Source: Streptomyces sp. ISL-11
Lineage (GTDB): Bacteria > Actinomycetota > Actinomycetes > Streptomycetales > Streptomycetaceae
DNA: 32,483 nucleotides
Direction: 5' to 3'
NCBI RefSeq assembly: GCF_018614525.1
Contig: NZ_JAGGOL010000150.1
Span: 1-32,483 of the forward strand
Of this stretch, positions 15,924 through 25,049 are shown in pieces (the first letter of the stretch is position 1; each line of letters begins with the position of its first letter). Made by a program: the position numbers and the translations under genes. The notes beneath the pieces are model-generated. The model saw only the letters and a program-made list of their open reading frames with translations, was not told the origin of the DNA and ran no database searches.

Positions 15924-17540
15924 ATGCGCGGAGCCACGCACGCCGCACGGGCCCTCTGCGCGCTGTCCCTCGTGCTGGCCACCACGGGGTGCGGCGGAGG
16001 GAACGGCGGCGGGCCCGGGGTCGTGCGGGCCTCCTGGGGGGACCCGCAGAACCAGCTGGAGCCCGCCAACACCAATGAGGTCCAGGGCGGCAAGGTCCTC
16101 GCCATGATCTTCCGCGGGCTCAAGCGGTACGACCCGCAGAGCGGCGCGGCCGAGAACATGCTCGCCGAAAAGATCGAGAGCACCGACCAGCGGAATTTCA
16201 CCGTCACCCTGAAGAGCGGCTGGACCTTCAGCAACGGCGAGGCGATCACGTCGAAATCCTTCGTGGACGCCTGGAACTATGCCGCGCTCGCCGACAACAA
16301 ACAGAAGAACGCATCCTTCTTCGAGTACATCGACGGATACGACAAGGTCCACCCCGACAGCGGCGCCCCGAGCGCCAGGACGCTCCCCGGGCTCGCCGTC
16401 AAGGACGACAAGACCTTCACGGTCAGGCTGCGGACCAAGTTCTCCACCTGGCCCGACACCCTCGGCTACGCCGCCTATGCCCCGCTCCCGAGGGCCTTCT
16501 TCGACGACCACGCGGCCTGGCTGAAGAAACCGGTCGGCAACGGCCCGTACGCCATCGACTCCTACCGCCGGGGCTCGTCGATGATGCTCAGCAAGTGGGA
16601 GGACTATCCCGGTGACGACAAGGCGCGGAACAACGGGGTGGAACTGCGGGTCTACACCGACAACAACACCGCCTACACCGATCTCCAGGCCGGCAACCTC
16701 GACCTGGTCGACGACATCCCCAGCGCCCAGCTCAAGAACGTCAAGAAGGACCTCGGCGACCGCTACATCAACCAGCCGGCCGGCATCATCCAGACCCTGG
16801 CCTTCCCGATGTACGACGACAGGTGGTCGAGGGCCGACGCCGCGAAGGTCCGCAGGGGCCTGTCCATGGCGATCAACCGCGCGCAGATCACCGACCAGAT
16901 CTACCGCAAGACCCGCACCGCGGCGACGGACTGGACCTCCCCGGCCCTCGGCGACAAGGGCGGCTACCGGTCCGGCCTGTGCGGTGACGCCTGCCGGTAC
17001 GACGCCGCCGCCGCGAAGAAGCTGATCGAGGACGGCGGGGGCCTGCCGGGCGGCCGGGTCACCCTGACCTCCAACGTCGACACCGGATCGCACCGCGTCT
17101 GGATGGACGCCGTCTGCAACAGCATCAACAACGCGCTCGGCAACGACAAGGCGTGCACCGTCAATCCCGTCGGCACCTTCGCCGACTTCCGCAACCAGAT
17201 CTCCCAGCAGCGGATGACCGGCCCCTTTCGCTCCGGCTGGCAGATGGACTACCCGCTCATCCAGAACTTCCTCCAGCCGCTGTACTCCACCGACGCCTCC
17301 TCCAACTACGGCAAATTCAGCGACCCGCAATTCGACCGGCTCGTCGACGAGGCCAACGCCGAGAACTCGCAGGACAAGGCCAACGGAAAGTTCCAGGACG
17401 CGGAGCGGATCCTCGCCGAGCGGATGCCGGCCATTCCGCTCTGGTACCAGAACGGCAACGCCGGATATACGGACCGGCTCTCCGAGGTCACCCTCAACCC
17501 CTTCAGCGTGCCCGTCTACGAGCAGATCAAGGTCGGCTGA
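15924..17540 (+). CDS. Oligopeptide-binding lipoprotein of transporter 2
   Basis: A 538-residue family 5 solute-binding lipoprotein, paralogous to the one at 9964. The signal peptide starts MRGATHAARAL and ends at TTGC, lipid-anchor Cys C23. Motifs: 'ANTNEVQGGKVLAMIFRGL', 'LKSGWTFSNGEAITSKSFVDAWN', 'VGNGPYAI', 'VRRGLSMAINRAQI', 'MPAIPLWYQNGNAGY'. The four distal Cys match the paralogue (LCGDAC; AVCNS...KAC). It strongly resembles a Streptomyces peptide-binding protein that I remember from another locus in S. coelicolor (SCO5477), so it may have arrived by relocation rather than simple duplication. I chose ATG 15924 because GAGGAGG at 15911-15917 precedes it and the signal peptide begins there; the frame is open 30 bases upstream. 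Confidence 0.92.
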   Translation: MRGATHAARALCALSLVLATTGCGGGNGGGPGVVRASWGDPQNQLEPANTNEVQGGKVLAMIFRGLKRYDPQSGAAENMLAEKIESTDQRNFTVTLKSGWTFSNGEAITSKSFVDAWNYAALADNKQKNASFFEYIDGYDKVHPDSGAPSARTLPGLAVKDDKTFTVRLRTKFSTWPDTLGYAAYAPLPRAFFDDHAAWLKKPVGNGPYAIDSYRRGSSMMLSKWEDYPGDDKARNNGVELRVYTDNNTAYTDLQAGNLDLVDDIPSAQLKNVKKDLGDRYINQPAGIIQTLAFPMYDDRWSRADAAKVRRGLSMAINRAQITDQIYRKTRTAATDWTSPALGDKGGYRSGLCGDACRYDAAAAKKLIEDGGGLPGGRVTLTSNVDTGSHRVWMDAVCNSINNALGNDKACTVNPVGTFADFRNQISQQRMTGPFRSGWQMDYPLIQNFLQPLYSTDASSNYGKFSDPQFDRLVDEANAENSQDKANGKFQDAERILAERMPAIPLWYQNGNAGYTDRLSEVTLNPFSVPVYEQIKVG

Positions 17541-17600
17541 TCCGCACGGCCCCCGAGCGCCCCGCGCTGCCCCTTCCGACGCGTGACCCCCGGAGACCTC

Positions 17601-18524
17601 ATGGGACGGTATGTGATCCGGCGGCTGCTCCAGATGATCCCGGTGTTCATCGGCAGCACGTTCCTCATCTTCTTCATGGTCTACGCACTCGGCGACCCGG
17701 TCGCCGCGCTCTTCGGCGACAAGGCGCCCGACCCCGCGACGGCCGCGCGGATCCGCGCGGACCTCTATCTCGACGAGCCCCTGTGGAAGCAGTACCTGCA
17801 CTACATGGGGCAGATCGTCACCGGCGACTTCGGCACCGCCTTCAACGGCCAGCGGGTCACCGAACTGATGGCCGACGCCTTCCCGGTGACCCTGCGCCTG
17901 ACCGTGGTCGCCCTCCTCTTCGAGATCCTCCTCGGCATCGTGCTCGGTGTCCTCAGCGGGCTGCGGCGCGGACGCTCGGTGGACACCACCGTGCTGCTGC
18001 TGACCCTGGTCGTCGTCTCCATCCCGACCTTCGTCAGCGGCTATGTGCTGCAGTTCCTCGTCGGCGTGAAGTGGGAGGCCGTCTCACCGTCCGTCTCGCC
18101 CGCCGCGCCGTTCGACGAACTGATCCTGCCGGGCGTGGTGCTGGCCCTGACCTCGCTGGCGTACGTGACCCGGCTGACGCGGACGTCCATCGCGGAGAAC
18201 TCCCGCGCCGACTACATCCGCACCGCCGTCGCCAAGGGCCTGCCGCGCCGCCGCATCGTCACCCGGCACCTGCTGCGCAACTCCCTCATCCCCGTCATCA
18301 CCTTCATCGGCACCGACATCGGGGCCCTGATGGGCGGCGCCATCGTCACCGAGCGGATCTTCAACATCCACGGTGTCGGCTACCAGCTCTACCAGGGCAT
18401 CCTGCGGCAGAACTCGCCCACGGTCGTCGGCTTCGTGACGATCCTCGTCATCGTCTTCCTGCTGGCGAACCTGCTCGTCGACCTCCTCTACGCCGTGCTC
18501 GACCCGAGGATCCGCTATGCCTGA
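17601..18524 (+). CDS. Oligopeptide ABC transporter permease, OppB type (transporter 2)
   Basis: A 307-residue permease closely similar to the one at 11646, from 'GRYVIRRLLQMIPVFIGSTF' to 'DLLYAVLDPRIRYA'. The OppB loop is slightly shorter here ('YALGDPVAALFG' in place of the usual LPGDP). The coupling loop is 'NSRADYIRTAVAKGLPRRRI' followed by 'GGAIVTERIFNIHGVG'. ATG 17601 has GGAG five bases upstream and gives the same N-terminus as the paralogue; an in-frame GTG 18 bases earlier is less likely. It overlaps the next permease by 8 bases with the same ATGCCTGA junction as in operon 1. Confidence 0.93.
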   Translation: MGRYVIRRLLQMIPVFIGSTFLIFFMVYALGDPVAALFGDKAPDPATAARIRADLYLDEPLWKQYLHYMGQIVTGDFGTAFNGQRVTELMADAFPVTLRLTVVALLFEILLGIVLGVLSGLRRGRSVDTTVLLLTLVVVSIPTFVSGYVLQFLVGVKWEAVSPSVSPAAPFDELILPGVVLALTSLAYVTRLTRTSIAENSRADYIRTAVAKGLPRRRIVTRHLLRNSLIPVITFIGTDIGALMGGAIVTERIFNIHGVGYQLYQGILRQNSPTVVGFVTILVIVFLLANLLVDLLYAVLDPRIRYA

Positions 18525-19491
18525 GCCCGACCCCTATGCCGCCAAGGAAGCCATCACGCCCGGCGACGGAGGGGCGATGACCCTGGCCACCGAGGACGCC
18601 GAGACGCTGGAGGCCGGGCCCGTCCCCGGTGGTCCCGCCAGTGGCAAGGCCCGCAGCCTGTGGTCCGACGCCTGGCACGACCTGCGGCGCAACCCCGTCT
18701 TCGTCGTCTCCGCGCTGATCATCATCTTTCTGGTCCTGATCGCCGTCTGGCCGGGTCTGATCGCGAGCGGTAACCCCCTCCAGTGCGACCTGGCCAAGGC
18801 CCAGGAGGGCTCCCAGCCGGGCCACCCCTTCGGCTACGACGCCCAGGGCTGCGACGTCTACACCCGTACGGTCCACGGGGCCCGCGCCTCCATCGCCGTC
18901 GGCATCTGCGCGACGGCCGGCGCCACGCTGCTGGGGAGCGTGCTGGGCGGGCTGGCCGGGTTCTTCGGCGGCTGGTGGGACGCGCTGCTGTCGCGGATCG
19001 CCGACATCTTCTTCGGCATCCCCATCATCCTCGGCGGGCTGGTCTTCCTCTCCGTCGTCACCAGCGGATCGGTGTGGCCCGTGGTCGGGTTCATCGTGCT
19101 GCTGGGCTGGCCGCAGATCTCCCGCATCGCCCGCGGCTCCGTGGTCACCGCCAGGCAGAACGACTACGTCCAGGCCGCCCGGGCGCTCGGCGCCGGCAAC
19201 GCGCGGATGCTGCTGCGGCACATCGCGCCCAACGCCGTGGCGCCCGTGATCGTCGTGGCGACCATCGCCCTCGGCACGTACATCGCCCTGGAGGCGACCC
19301 TGTCGTTCGTGGGCGTCGGCCTCAAACCGCCCACCGTCTCCTGGGGCATCGACATCTCCAACGCCTCCGTCCAGATCCGCAACGCCCCGCACATGCTGCT
19401 GTGGCCGGCGGGAGCGCTGAGCATCACGGTGCTGGCGTTCATCATGCTCGGCGACGCGGTGCGCGACGCCCTCGACCCCAAGCTGCGCTGA
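18517..19491 (+). CDS. Oligopeptide ABC transporter permease, OppC type, with Cys in the GRD position (transporter 2)
   Basis: A 324-residue OppC-type permease. The cytoplasmic N-terminus is about 60 residues, longer than in the operon 1 paralogue. The external loop contains C90 and C112; C112 replaces the Arg of the usual GRD motif (FGYDAQGCDVYTR at 105-117), and the two Cys could pair. The coupling loop 'YVQAARALGAGNARMLLRHI', 'IALEATLSFVGVGLKPPTVSWG' and the end 'LGDAVRDALDPKLR' are standard. It overlaps the previous gene by 8 bases and is followed 11 bases later by the ATPase, exactly the spacing seen in operon 1. Confidence 0.93.
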   Translation: MPEPDPYAAKEAITPGDGGAMTLATEDAETLEAGPVPGGPASGKARSLWSDAWHDLRRNPVFVVSALIIIFLVLIAVWPGLIASGNPLQCDLAKAQEGSQPGHPFGYDAQGCDVYTRTVHGARASIAVGICATAGATLLGSVLGGLAGFFGGWWDALLSRIADIFFGIPIILGGLVFLSVVTSGSVWPVVGFIVLLGWPQISRIARGSVVTARQNDYVQAARALGAGNARMLLRHIAPNAVAPVIVVATIALGTYIALEATLSFVGVGLKPPTVSWGIDISNASVQIRNAPHMLLWPAGALSITVLAFIMLGDAVRDALDPKLR

Positions 19492-19502
19492 GGAGCCGCC
19501 GG

Positions 19503-20496
19503 ATGGACCACGAGGACGGCCGGCCGACGGCCCTGCTGGACGTACGGGACCTGCGGGTGGAGTTCCGCACCCGCGACGGCGTGGCCAAGGCGGTCAACGG
19601 CGTCACCTACAGCGTGGCCGCCGGGGAGACGCTGGCCGTGCTCGGCGAGTCGGGCTCGGGAAAGTCGGTGACCGCCCAGGCCGTCATGGGCATTCTCGAC
19701 TCGCCTCCGGGCCATGTCACCGGCGGCCAGGTCTTCTTCCGCGGCGAGGACCTGCTGACGATGCCCGCCGAGACCCGGCGCCGGGTGCGGGGCGCCAAGA
19801 TGGCCATGATCTTCCAGGACGCGCTGTCCTCGCTCAACCCCGTGATGAGCGTGGGCGCCCAGCTCTCCGAGATGTTCGAGGTGCACGACGGGATGACCCG
19901 CAAGGACTCCCGGGCGAAGGCGGTCGAGCTGATGGACCGGGTGCGCATCCCGGCGGCCAAGGAGCGGGTGGGCGACTACCCCCACGAGTTCTCGGGCGGC
20001 ATGCGCCAGCGCATCATGATCGCGATGGCGCTGGCCCTGGAACCCGACCTGGTCATCGCCGACGAGCCGACGACCGCGCTCGACGTCACCGTCCAGGCCC
20101 AGGTGATGGACCTGCTGGCAGACCTCCAGCGCGAGTACACCATGGGCCTCGTCCTCATCACCCACGACCTCGGGGTCGTCGCCGACGTCGCCGACCGGAT
20201 CGCGGTGATGTACGCGGGGCGCATCGTGGAGACCGCACCGGTGTACGAGCTGTACGCCGCGCCGGCGCACCCGTACACCCGCGGGCTCCTCGACTCCATT
20301 CCGCGCCTGGACCAGAAGGGGCAGCAGCTCTACGCCATCAAGGGCCTGCCGCCCAACCTGACGGCGATTCCGCCCGGCTGCCCCTTCAATCCGCGCTGCC
20401 CCCTGGCGCAGGACGTCTGCCGCACCGACCGGCCACCGCTCTTCACCGTGGCCCCCGGCCGCGCCAGCGCCTGCCACTTCTGGAAGGAAACCCTCG

Positions 20497-20507
<11 letters not shown>
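19503..20507 (+). CDS. Oligopeptide ABC transporter ATPase, OppD type (transporter 2)
   Basis: A 334-residue ATPase. Walker A GESGSGKS is at 48-55; signature 'FSGGMRQRIMIAMALALEPDL' and Walker B 'VIADEPTTALDVTVQ' are virtually the same as in operon 1, as is 'LDSIPRLDQKGQ'. The C-terminal Cys cluster is 'PPGCPFNPRCPLAQDVC' plus the Cys of 'SACHFWKE', a likely [4Fe-4S] site. The frame is open far upstream, but ATG 19503 follows GGAG and lies 11 bases after the permease stop. It overlaps the next ATPase by 11 bases. Confidence 0.94.
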
Positions 20508-21558
<1,051 letters not shown>

Positions 21559-21583
21559 GGGCGCACCCCCGCTGCGCGGTGGT

Positions 21584-21685
21584 GTCCTCAATCGCCGGAC
21601 GGGCTGCTGTGCTGTGTCCTCAAGCGCCGGACGGGCTGAAAGCGGCTGAGCTCAGCCGAATCAAGCCCGTCCGGCGTTTGAGGAC
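21584..21685. terminator. Convergent terminator built from three copies of a 22-23-base repeat
   Basis: Copies 1 (21584-21606) and 2 (21616-21638) are direct repeats that read GTCCTCAA(T/G)CGCCGGACGGG then CTG; copy 3 (21664-21685) is the inverted form. Copies 2 and 3 can pair over 22 bases with one wobble. The loop itself contains a perfect 16-base palindrome (21643-21658, CGGCTGAGCTCAGCCG), so a hairpin nests inside a hairpin. It sits between operon 2 (plus) and transporter 3 (minus), which converge here, so it probably stops transcription both ways. I recall this sequence as a very common intergenic element in Streptomyces genomes. Confidence 0.85.
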
Positions 21686-21695
21686 GCGCCCGCAG

Positions 21696-21790
21696 GGCGC
21701 CCGCCGCCGCAGGCGGCAAGGCCGGCCCGTGGCCGAAGACCGGCGCCCGCCGCCGCAGGCGGCAAGGACGGCGGCCGGCGGCCGAAGACC
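21696..21790. repeat. Direct repeat pair downstream of transporter 3
   Basis: An identical 26-base GC-rich unit occurs at 21696-21721 and 21742-21767, and each is followed by GGCCGAAGACC (21731-21741 and 21780-21790), so the whole is a tandem pair of about 46-49 bases. Each unit contains a small hairpin (GCCGCCGCAGGCGGC). It lies within 115 bases of the stop of the last gene of transporter 3 and may add to termination or be a remnant of repeat expansion. Confidence 0.75.
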
Positions 21791-21803
21791 CACCGGACAC
21801 CGC

Positions 21804-22913
21804 CTACCGCCCCTCCGTCTCCGTCCGCAGCGCCGGGTCCAGGATCACCTCCACGTCCCGTTCCACGGTGGGCGGTTCGGGGAAGTGGCACGCCGCCAGG
21901 TGCTCCGCCCCGCTGCCGTCCTGCCGGATCAGCGGCGGGACCTCCGTGGCGCACTTCTCCCGCGCCTTCCAGCAGCGCGTGCGGAAGCGGCAGCCCGAGG
22001 GCGGCAGGATGGGGGAGGGCACGTCGCCGGCGAGGCGGATGCGCTCGCGGGGCGCGGTACCGGGCTCGTCCGTGAGGTCCGCGGCCTCGGGCACCGCCGA
22101 CAGCAGGGCGTGCGTGTACGGGTGGCGGGGGCGGCGGTAGATGTCGTCGCGGCCGCCCACCTCGACGATCCTGCCGAGGTACATCACGGCGACCCGCTGG
22201 GAGAAGTGCCGGACGACCGCGAGGTCGTGCGCGATGAAGAGGAACGCGATGCCCAGCTCGCGCCGCAGCGTCTGGAGCAGGTTGACCACCTGCGCCTGGA
22301 TGGAGACGTCCAGCGCGGACACCGGCTCGTCCGCGATCACGATGCGCGGTTCGAGGGCGAGCGCGCGGGCCACGCCGATCCGCTGCCGCTGGCCGCCGGA
22401 GAACTCGTGCGGGAAGCGGTTGTAATGCTCGGGGTTGAGCCCGACGGTCTCCAGCAGTTCGCGGACGCGCCTCTCGCGGCCGCCCGCGGGATCGACGCCG
22501 TTGATCTCCATCGGACCGGAGACGATCCTTCCCACGGTCTGCCGGGGGTTCAGCGACGCGTAGGGGTCCTGGAAGATCATCTGGATCTCGGAGCGGATCG
22601 GCGCGAGCTCTCGGCGCCGCGCGTGGGTGATGTCCTGCCCCCGGTAGGTGATCCGGCCGGCCGTGGGCTCCAGGAGGCGGGTCAGCAGCCGCCCGGTCGT
22701 GGACTTGCCGCAGCCGGACTCGCCGACCAGGCCGAAGCTCTCGCCCTCGCGCACGGTCAGGTCGACGCCGTCGACGGCCTGGACCGCCCCGACCTTCCGC
22801 CGGACGGGGAAGCCGCCCGTGATCGGGAAGTGCTTGGTCAGTCCCTCGGCGACGAGCAGGGGCTCACCCCGCTGCTCGCGCGCCGCCGGTGACGCGGTGT
22901 TGTCGCTCGTCAT
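21804..22913 (-). CDS. Peptide ABC transporter ATPase, DppF/OppF type (transporter 3)
   Basis: A 369-residue ATPase. Walker A GESGCGKST is at 64-72. 'MIFQDPYASLNPRQTVGRIV', the signature 'FSGGQRQRIGVARALAL', Walker B 'IVIADEPVSALDVSIQ' and 'LFIAHDLAVVRHFSQRVAVMYLG' follow. The C-terminal Cys cluster is 'PPSGCRFRTRCWKAREKC' plus 'AACHF'. The start is ATG 22913, which overlaps the preceding ATPase stop as ATGA and has GAGGAG upstream; the open frame beyond is a shadow. Last gene of transporter 3. It is clearly of a different branch from the two plus-strand OppF proteins, for example in its linker and the end of the domain. Confidence 0.94.
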   Translation of the reverse strand: MTSDNTASPAAREQRGEPLLVAEGLTKHFPITGGFPVRRKVGAVQAVDGVDLTVREGESFGLVGESGCGKSTTGRLLTRLLEPTAGRITYRGQDITHARRRELAPIRSEIQMIFQDPYASLNPRQTVGRIVSGPMEINGVDPAGGRERRVRELLETVGLNPEHYNRFPHEFSGGQRQRIGVARALALEPRIVIADEPVSALDVSIQAQVVNLLQTLRRELGIAFLFIAHDLAVVRHFSQRVAVMYLGRIVEVGGRDDIYRRPRHPYTHALLSAVPEAADLTDEPGTAPRERIRLAGDVPSPILPPSGCRFRTRCWKAREKCATEVPPLIRQDGSGAEHLAACHFPEPPTVERDVEVILDPALRTETEGR

Positions 22914-23944
22914 GATGAGGCTCCTCGGCCCAGTCGCGGCCTGATCCGTTCGGCGAAGACCGTCCGCTGCCGCTCGGGCGACAGATGGCAGGCCGCGCCG
23001 TGGCCGTCCGGGGCGATGTCCGGGCGCTCCGTACGGCATCGGTCGCCACCGACCTCGCCGGTGTACGCGCAGCGCGGATGGAAGGGGCAGCCGGGCGGCG
23101 GAGCCAGCAGGCTCGGCGGTGTCCCGGGAATGGGGGCCAGGGGCTCCTCGACGTCGGACGTCAGGCGGGGCATGGAGCCCAGCAGCCCCCAGGTGTACGG
23201 GTGCCGGGGTGAGCGCAGCACCTCGCGGACCGTGCCGCGCTCGACGGCCCGGCCCGCGTACATCACCAGCAGTTCGTCCACGGTGTGGGCGACGACGCCC
23301 AGGTCGTGGGTGATGAGGATGATCGCCGAACCGGTCTGCTGCTGGAGGTCCTTGAGCAGGTCGAGGATCTGCGCCTGCACCGTCACGTCCAGCGCCGTCG
23401 TCGGTTCGTCGGCGATCAGCAGTTCGGGATCGCAGACCAGTGCCATGGCGATCATCGCGCGCTGGCGCATGCCGCCGGAGAACTGGTGCGGATAGTCGTC
23501 CACGCGCAGCGCCGCGTTGGGGATGCCGACCTTCTCCAGCATCTCGACCGCCCGCAGCCGGGCCTCGCGCTTCGACGCCCCCGTGTGCTTGCGGAACGGC
23601 TCGGCGATCTGGCGGCCCACCGTGTAGTACGGCGAGAGGGCGGTCAGCGAGTCCTGGAAGATCATCGCCATCCTGTCGCCGCGCAGCTTCTCCAGCGCGG
23701 ACTCCGGCGCGCCGGTCAGCTCCTGGCCGTCCAGCAGGATCTCGCCCCTGATCTCGGTGGTGCGCGGCTCGTGCAGCCCGAGGACGGCGAGGTTGGTGAC
23801 GGACTTGCCCGAGCCGGACTCGCCGACGATGCCGAGCGTGCGGCCGCGCTCCAGGTCGAAGGAGAGGCCGTCGACGGCCTTGACCGTGCCGTCCTCGGTG
23901 GCGAAACGGACGTACAGCTCGCGTACGGACAGGAACGCGGTCAC
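22910..23944 (-). CDS. Peptide ABC transporter ATPase, DppD/OppD type (transporter 3)
   Basis: A 344-residue ATPase with Walker A GESGSGKS at 41-48. 'MAMIFQDSLTALSPYYTVGRQI' carries a variant of the usual LNP (LSP). The signature 'FSGGMRQRAMIAMALVCDPEL', Walker B 'LIADEPTTALDVTVQ' and 'LITHDLGVVAHTVDELLVMYAG' are typical. The C-terminal Cys cluster is 'PPGCPFHPRCAYTGEVGGDRC' with 'AACHL', a likely iron-sulfur site. GTG 23944 has AGGAG about ten bases upstream and lies 19 bases after the permease stop. It overlaps the next ATPase by four bases, so the pair should be made in equal amounts. Confidence 0.94.
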   Translation of the reverse strand: MTAFLSVRELYVRFATEDGTVKAVDGLSFDLERGRTLGIVGESGSGKSVTNLAVLGLHEPRTTEIRGEILLDGQELTGAPESALEKLRGDRMAMIFQDSLTALSPYYTVGRQIAEPFRKHTGASKREARLRAVEMLEKVGIPNAALRVDDYPHQFSGGMRQRAMIAMALVCDPELLIADEPTTALDVTVQAQILDLLKDLQQQTGSAIILITHDLGVVAHTVDELLVMYAGRAVERGTVREVLRSPRHPYTWGLLGSMPRLTSDVEEPLAPIPGTPPSLLAPPPGCPFHPRCAYTGEVGGDRCRTERPDIAPDGHGAACHLSPERQRTVFAERIRPRLGRGASS

Positions 23945-23963
23945 GGTCGTGGTCTCCTGACGC

Positions 23964-24941
23964 TCAGGCGAGGCGTACGCGCGGGTCGATGAAGGCGTAG
24001 GCGGCGTCCACCACGATGTTCGCGACGACGATCGCCGTGCAGCCGACGAGCATCACGGCCATCAGGGTGGGCAGGTCGGTCTCGCTCACCGAGGAGACCG
24101 CCAGCCGCCCCAGGCCGTGCAGGCTGAAGGTGAACTCGGTGATGATCGCGCCGCCGAAGAGCGAGCCGAGGTCGATGCCGAAGATGGTGACGATGGGCGC
24201 GAGGGCGCCCCGCCAGGCGTACCGGAAGAAGACCGTGCGCCGGGACAGGCCCTTGGCGCGCGCGGTGCGCACATGGTCCTCGCCGAGCTGCTCGATCATC
24301 TGCGAGCGCGTCATCCGGCTGTAGCCGGCGATGAAGATGATCGACAGCACCAGCCAGGGGATGAGCATCCCCATGAACCACTTGCCGGGATCCTCGGTGA
24401 TCGGGTGGTAGGCGGGGTTGTCCATCCAGTGCAGCCCGCTGACGAGGACGGCGAGGGCGATGACGCCGACGAAGTAGATCTGCAGGGCGTTGCCGATCAG
24501 CGACAGGGAGCTGAAGAACTTGTCGACCCAGGTGCCGCGGAAGGCGGCGGCGAGCATGCCGATGCCGGTCCCGACGACGAGGAAGACGGCCGCGCCGCCG
24601 AGCGTGATGGACAGGGTGGTCGGGAAGCGGTCCACGATGGTGCCCCAGACCGGCTGCTGGTTGGAGAAGGAGTAGCCGAAGCAGGGGGCCGGGCAGTGGC
24701 CGACGGAGAAGTCGCGGCCCGTGAAGATGCCGGCCATGTAGTGCCAGTACTGGACGGGCACCGGATCGTCGAGGCCGAGGTTCTTGTTGATGAGCGCGAT
24801 GGCGTCCGGGGTGCAGTTCTTGCCGCAGGACATCAGGGCCGGCTCGGAGGGCAGCGCGAAGAAGAGCGTGAAGGTGATCGCGCTGATCAGCAGGATGATG
24901 ACGATCGCGCCGAGCGAGCGGCGGGCGAGGAATCGAAGCAT
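23964..24941 (-). CDS. Peptide ABC transporter permease, DppB/OppB type, with two CxxxC motifs (transporter 3)
   Basis: A 325-residue permease with six predicted helices. The first external loop is enlarged and has two Cys pairs, C39/C43 (CGKNC) and C83/C87 (CPAPC), which outside the membrane could form disulfides; I recall such pairs in other actinobacterial members. The coupling loop is 'LGEDHVRTARAKGLSRRTVF', followed by 'GGAIITEFTFSLHGLG' and the end 'DAAYAFIDPRVRLA'. The ATG at 24941 has only a weak ribosome-binding site (GGAAG), and a strong hairpin lies between this gene and the binding protein upstream, so its expression is probably lower than that of the binding protein. Confidence 0.92.
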   Translation of the reverse strand: MLRFLARRSLGAIVIILLISAITFTLFFALPSEPALMSCGKNCTPDAIALINKNLGLDDPVPVQYWHYMAGIFTGRDFSVGHCPAPCFGYSFSNQQPVWGTIVDRFPTTLSITLGGAAVFLVVGTGIGMLAAAFRGTWVDKFFSSLSLIGNALQIYFVGVIALAVLVSGLHWMDNPAYHPITEDPGKWFMGMLIPWLVLSIIFIAGYSRMTRSQMIEQLGEDHVRTARAKGLSRRTVFFRYAWRGALAPIVTIFGIDLGSLFGGAIITEFTFSLHGLGRLAVSSVSETDLPTLMAVMLVGCTAIVVANIVVDAAYAFIDPRVRLA

Positions 24942-25005
24942 GGTCGCGGTCTTCCGGTCGACGGCGAACGGTCCGGTCGGCGGTGGGCCGGGGGAGCACG
25001 GGCCG

Positions 25006-25036
25006 TCCGGCCGGGCCCCGCGCGGGCCCAGCCGGA
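25006..25036 (-). terminator. Hairpin between the binding protein and downstream permease of transporter 3
   Basis: 25006-25018 pairs with 25024-25036 over 13 positions with one C-A mismatch around a 5-base loop; all but one of the pairs are G-C. It begins 14 bases past the stop of the binding protein within the operon. Such structures often act as partial terminators or protect the upstream message, giving excess binding protein over permease. Confidence 0.6.
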
Positions 25037-25049
25037 GGGATACCCGGCG

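Noticed and set aside
15840..17801. 653-codon open frame on the minus strand opposite the operon 2 binding protein
   Set aside because: It is the mirror of a well-supported lipoprotein gene and has no motif of its own. The 591-codon minus frame over 9826-11601 was rejected for the same reason.
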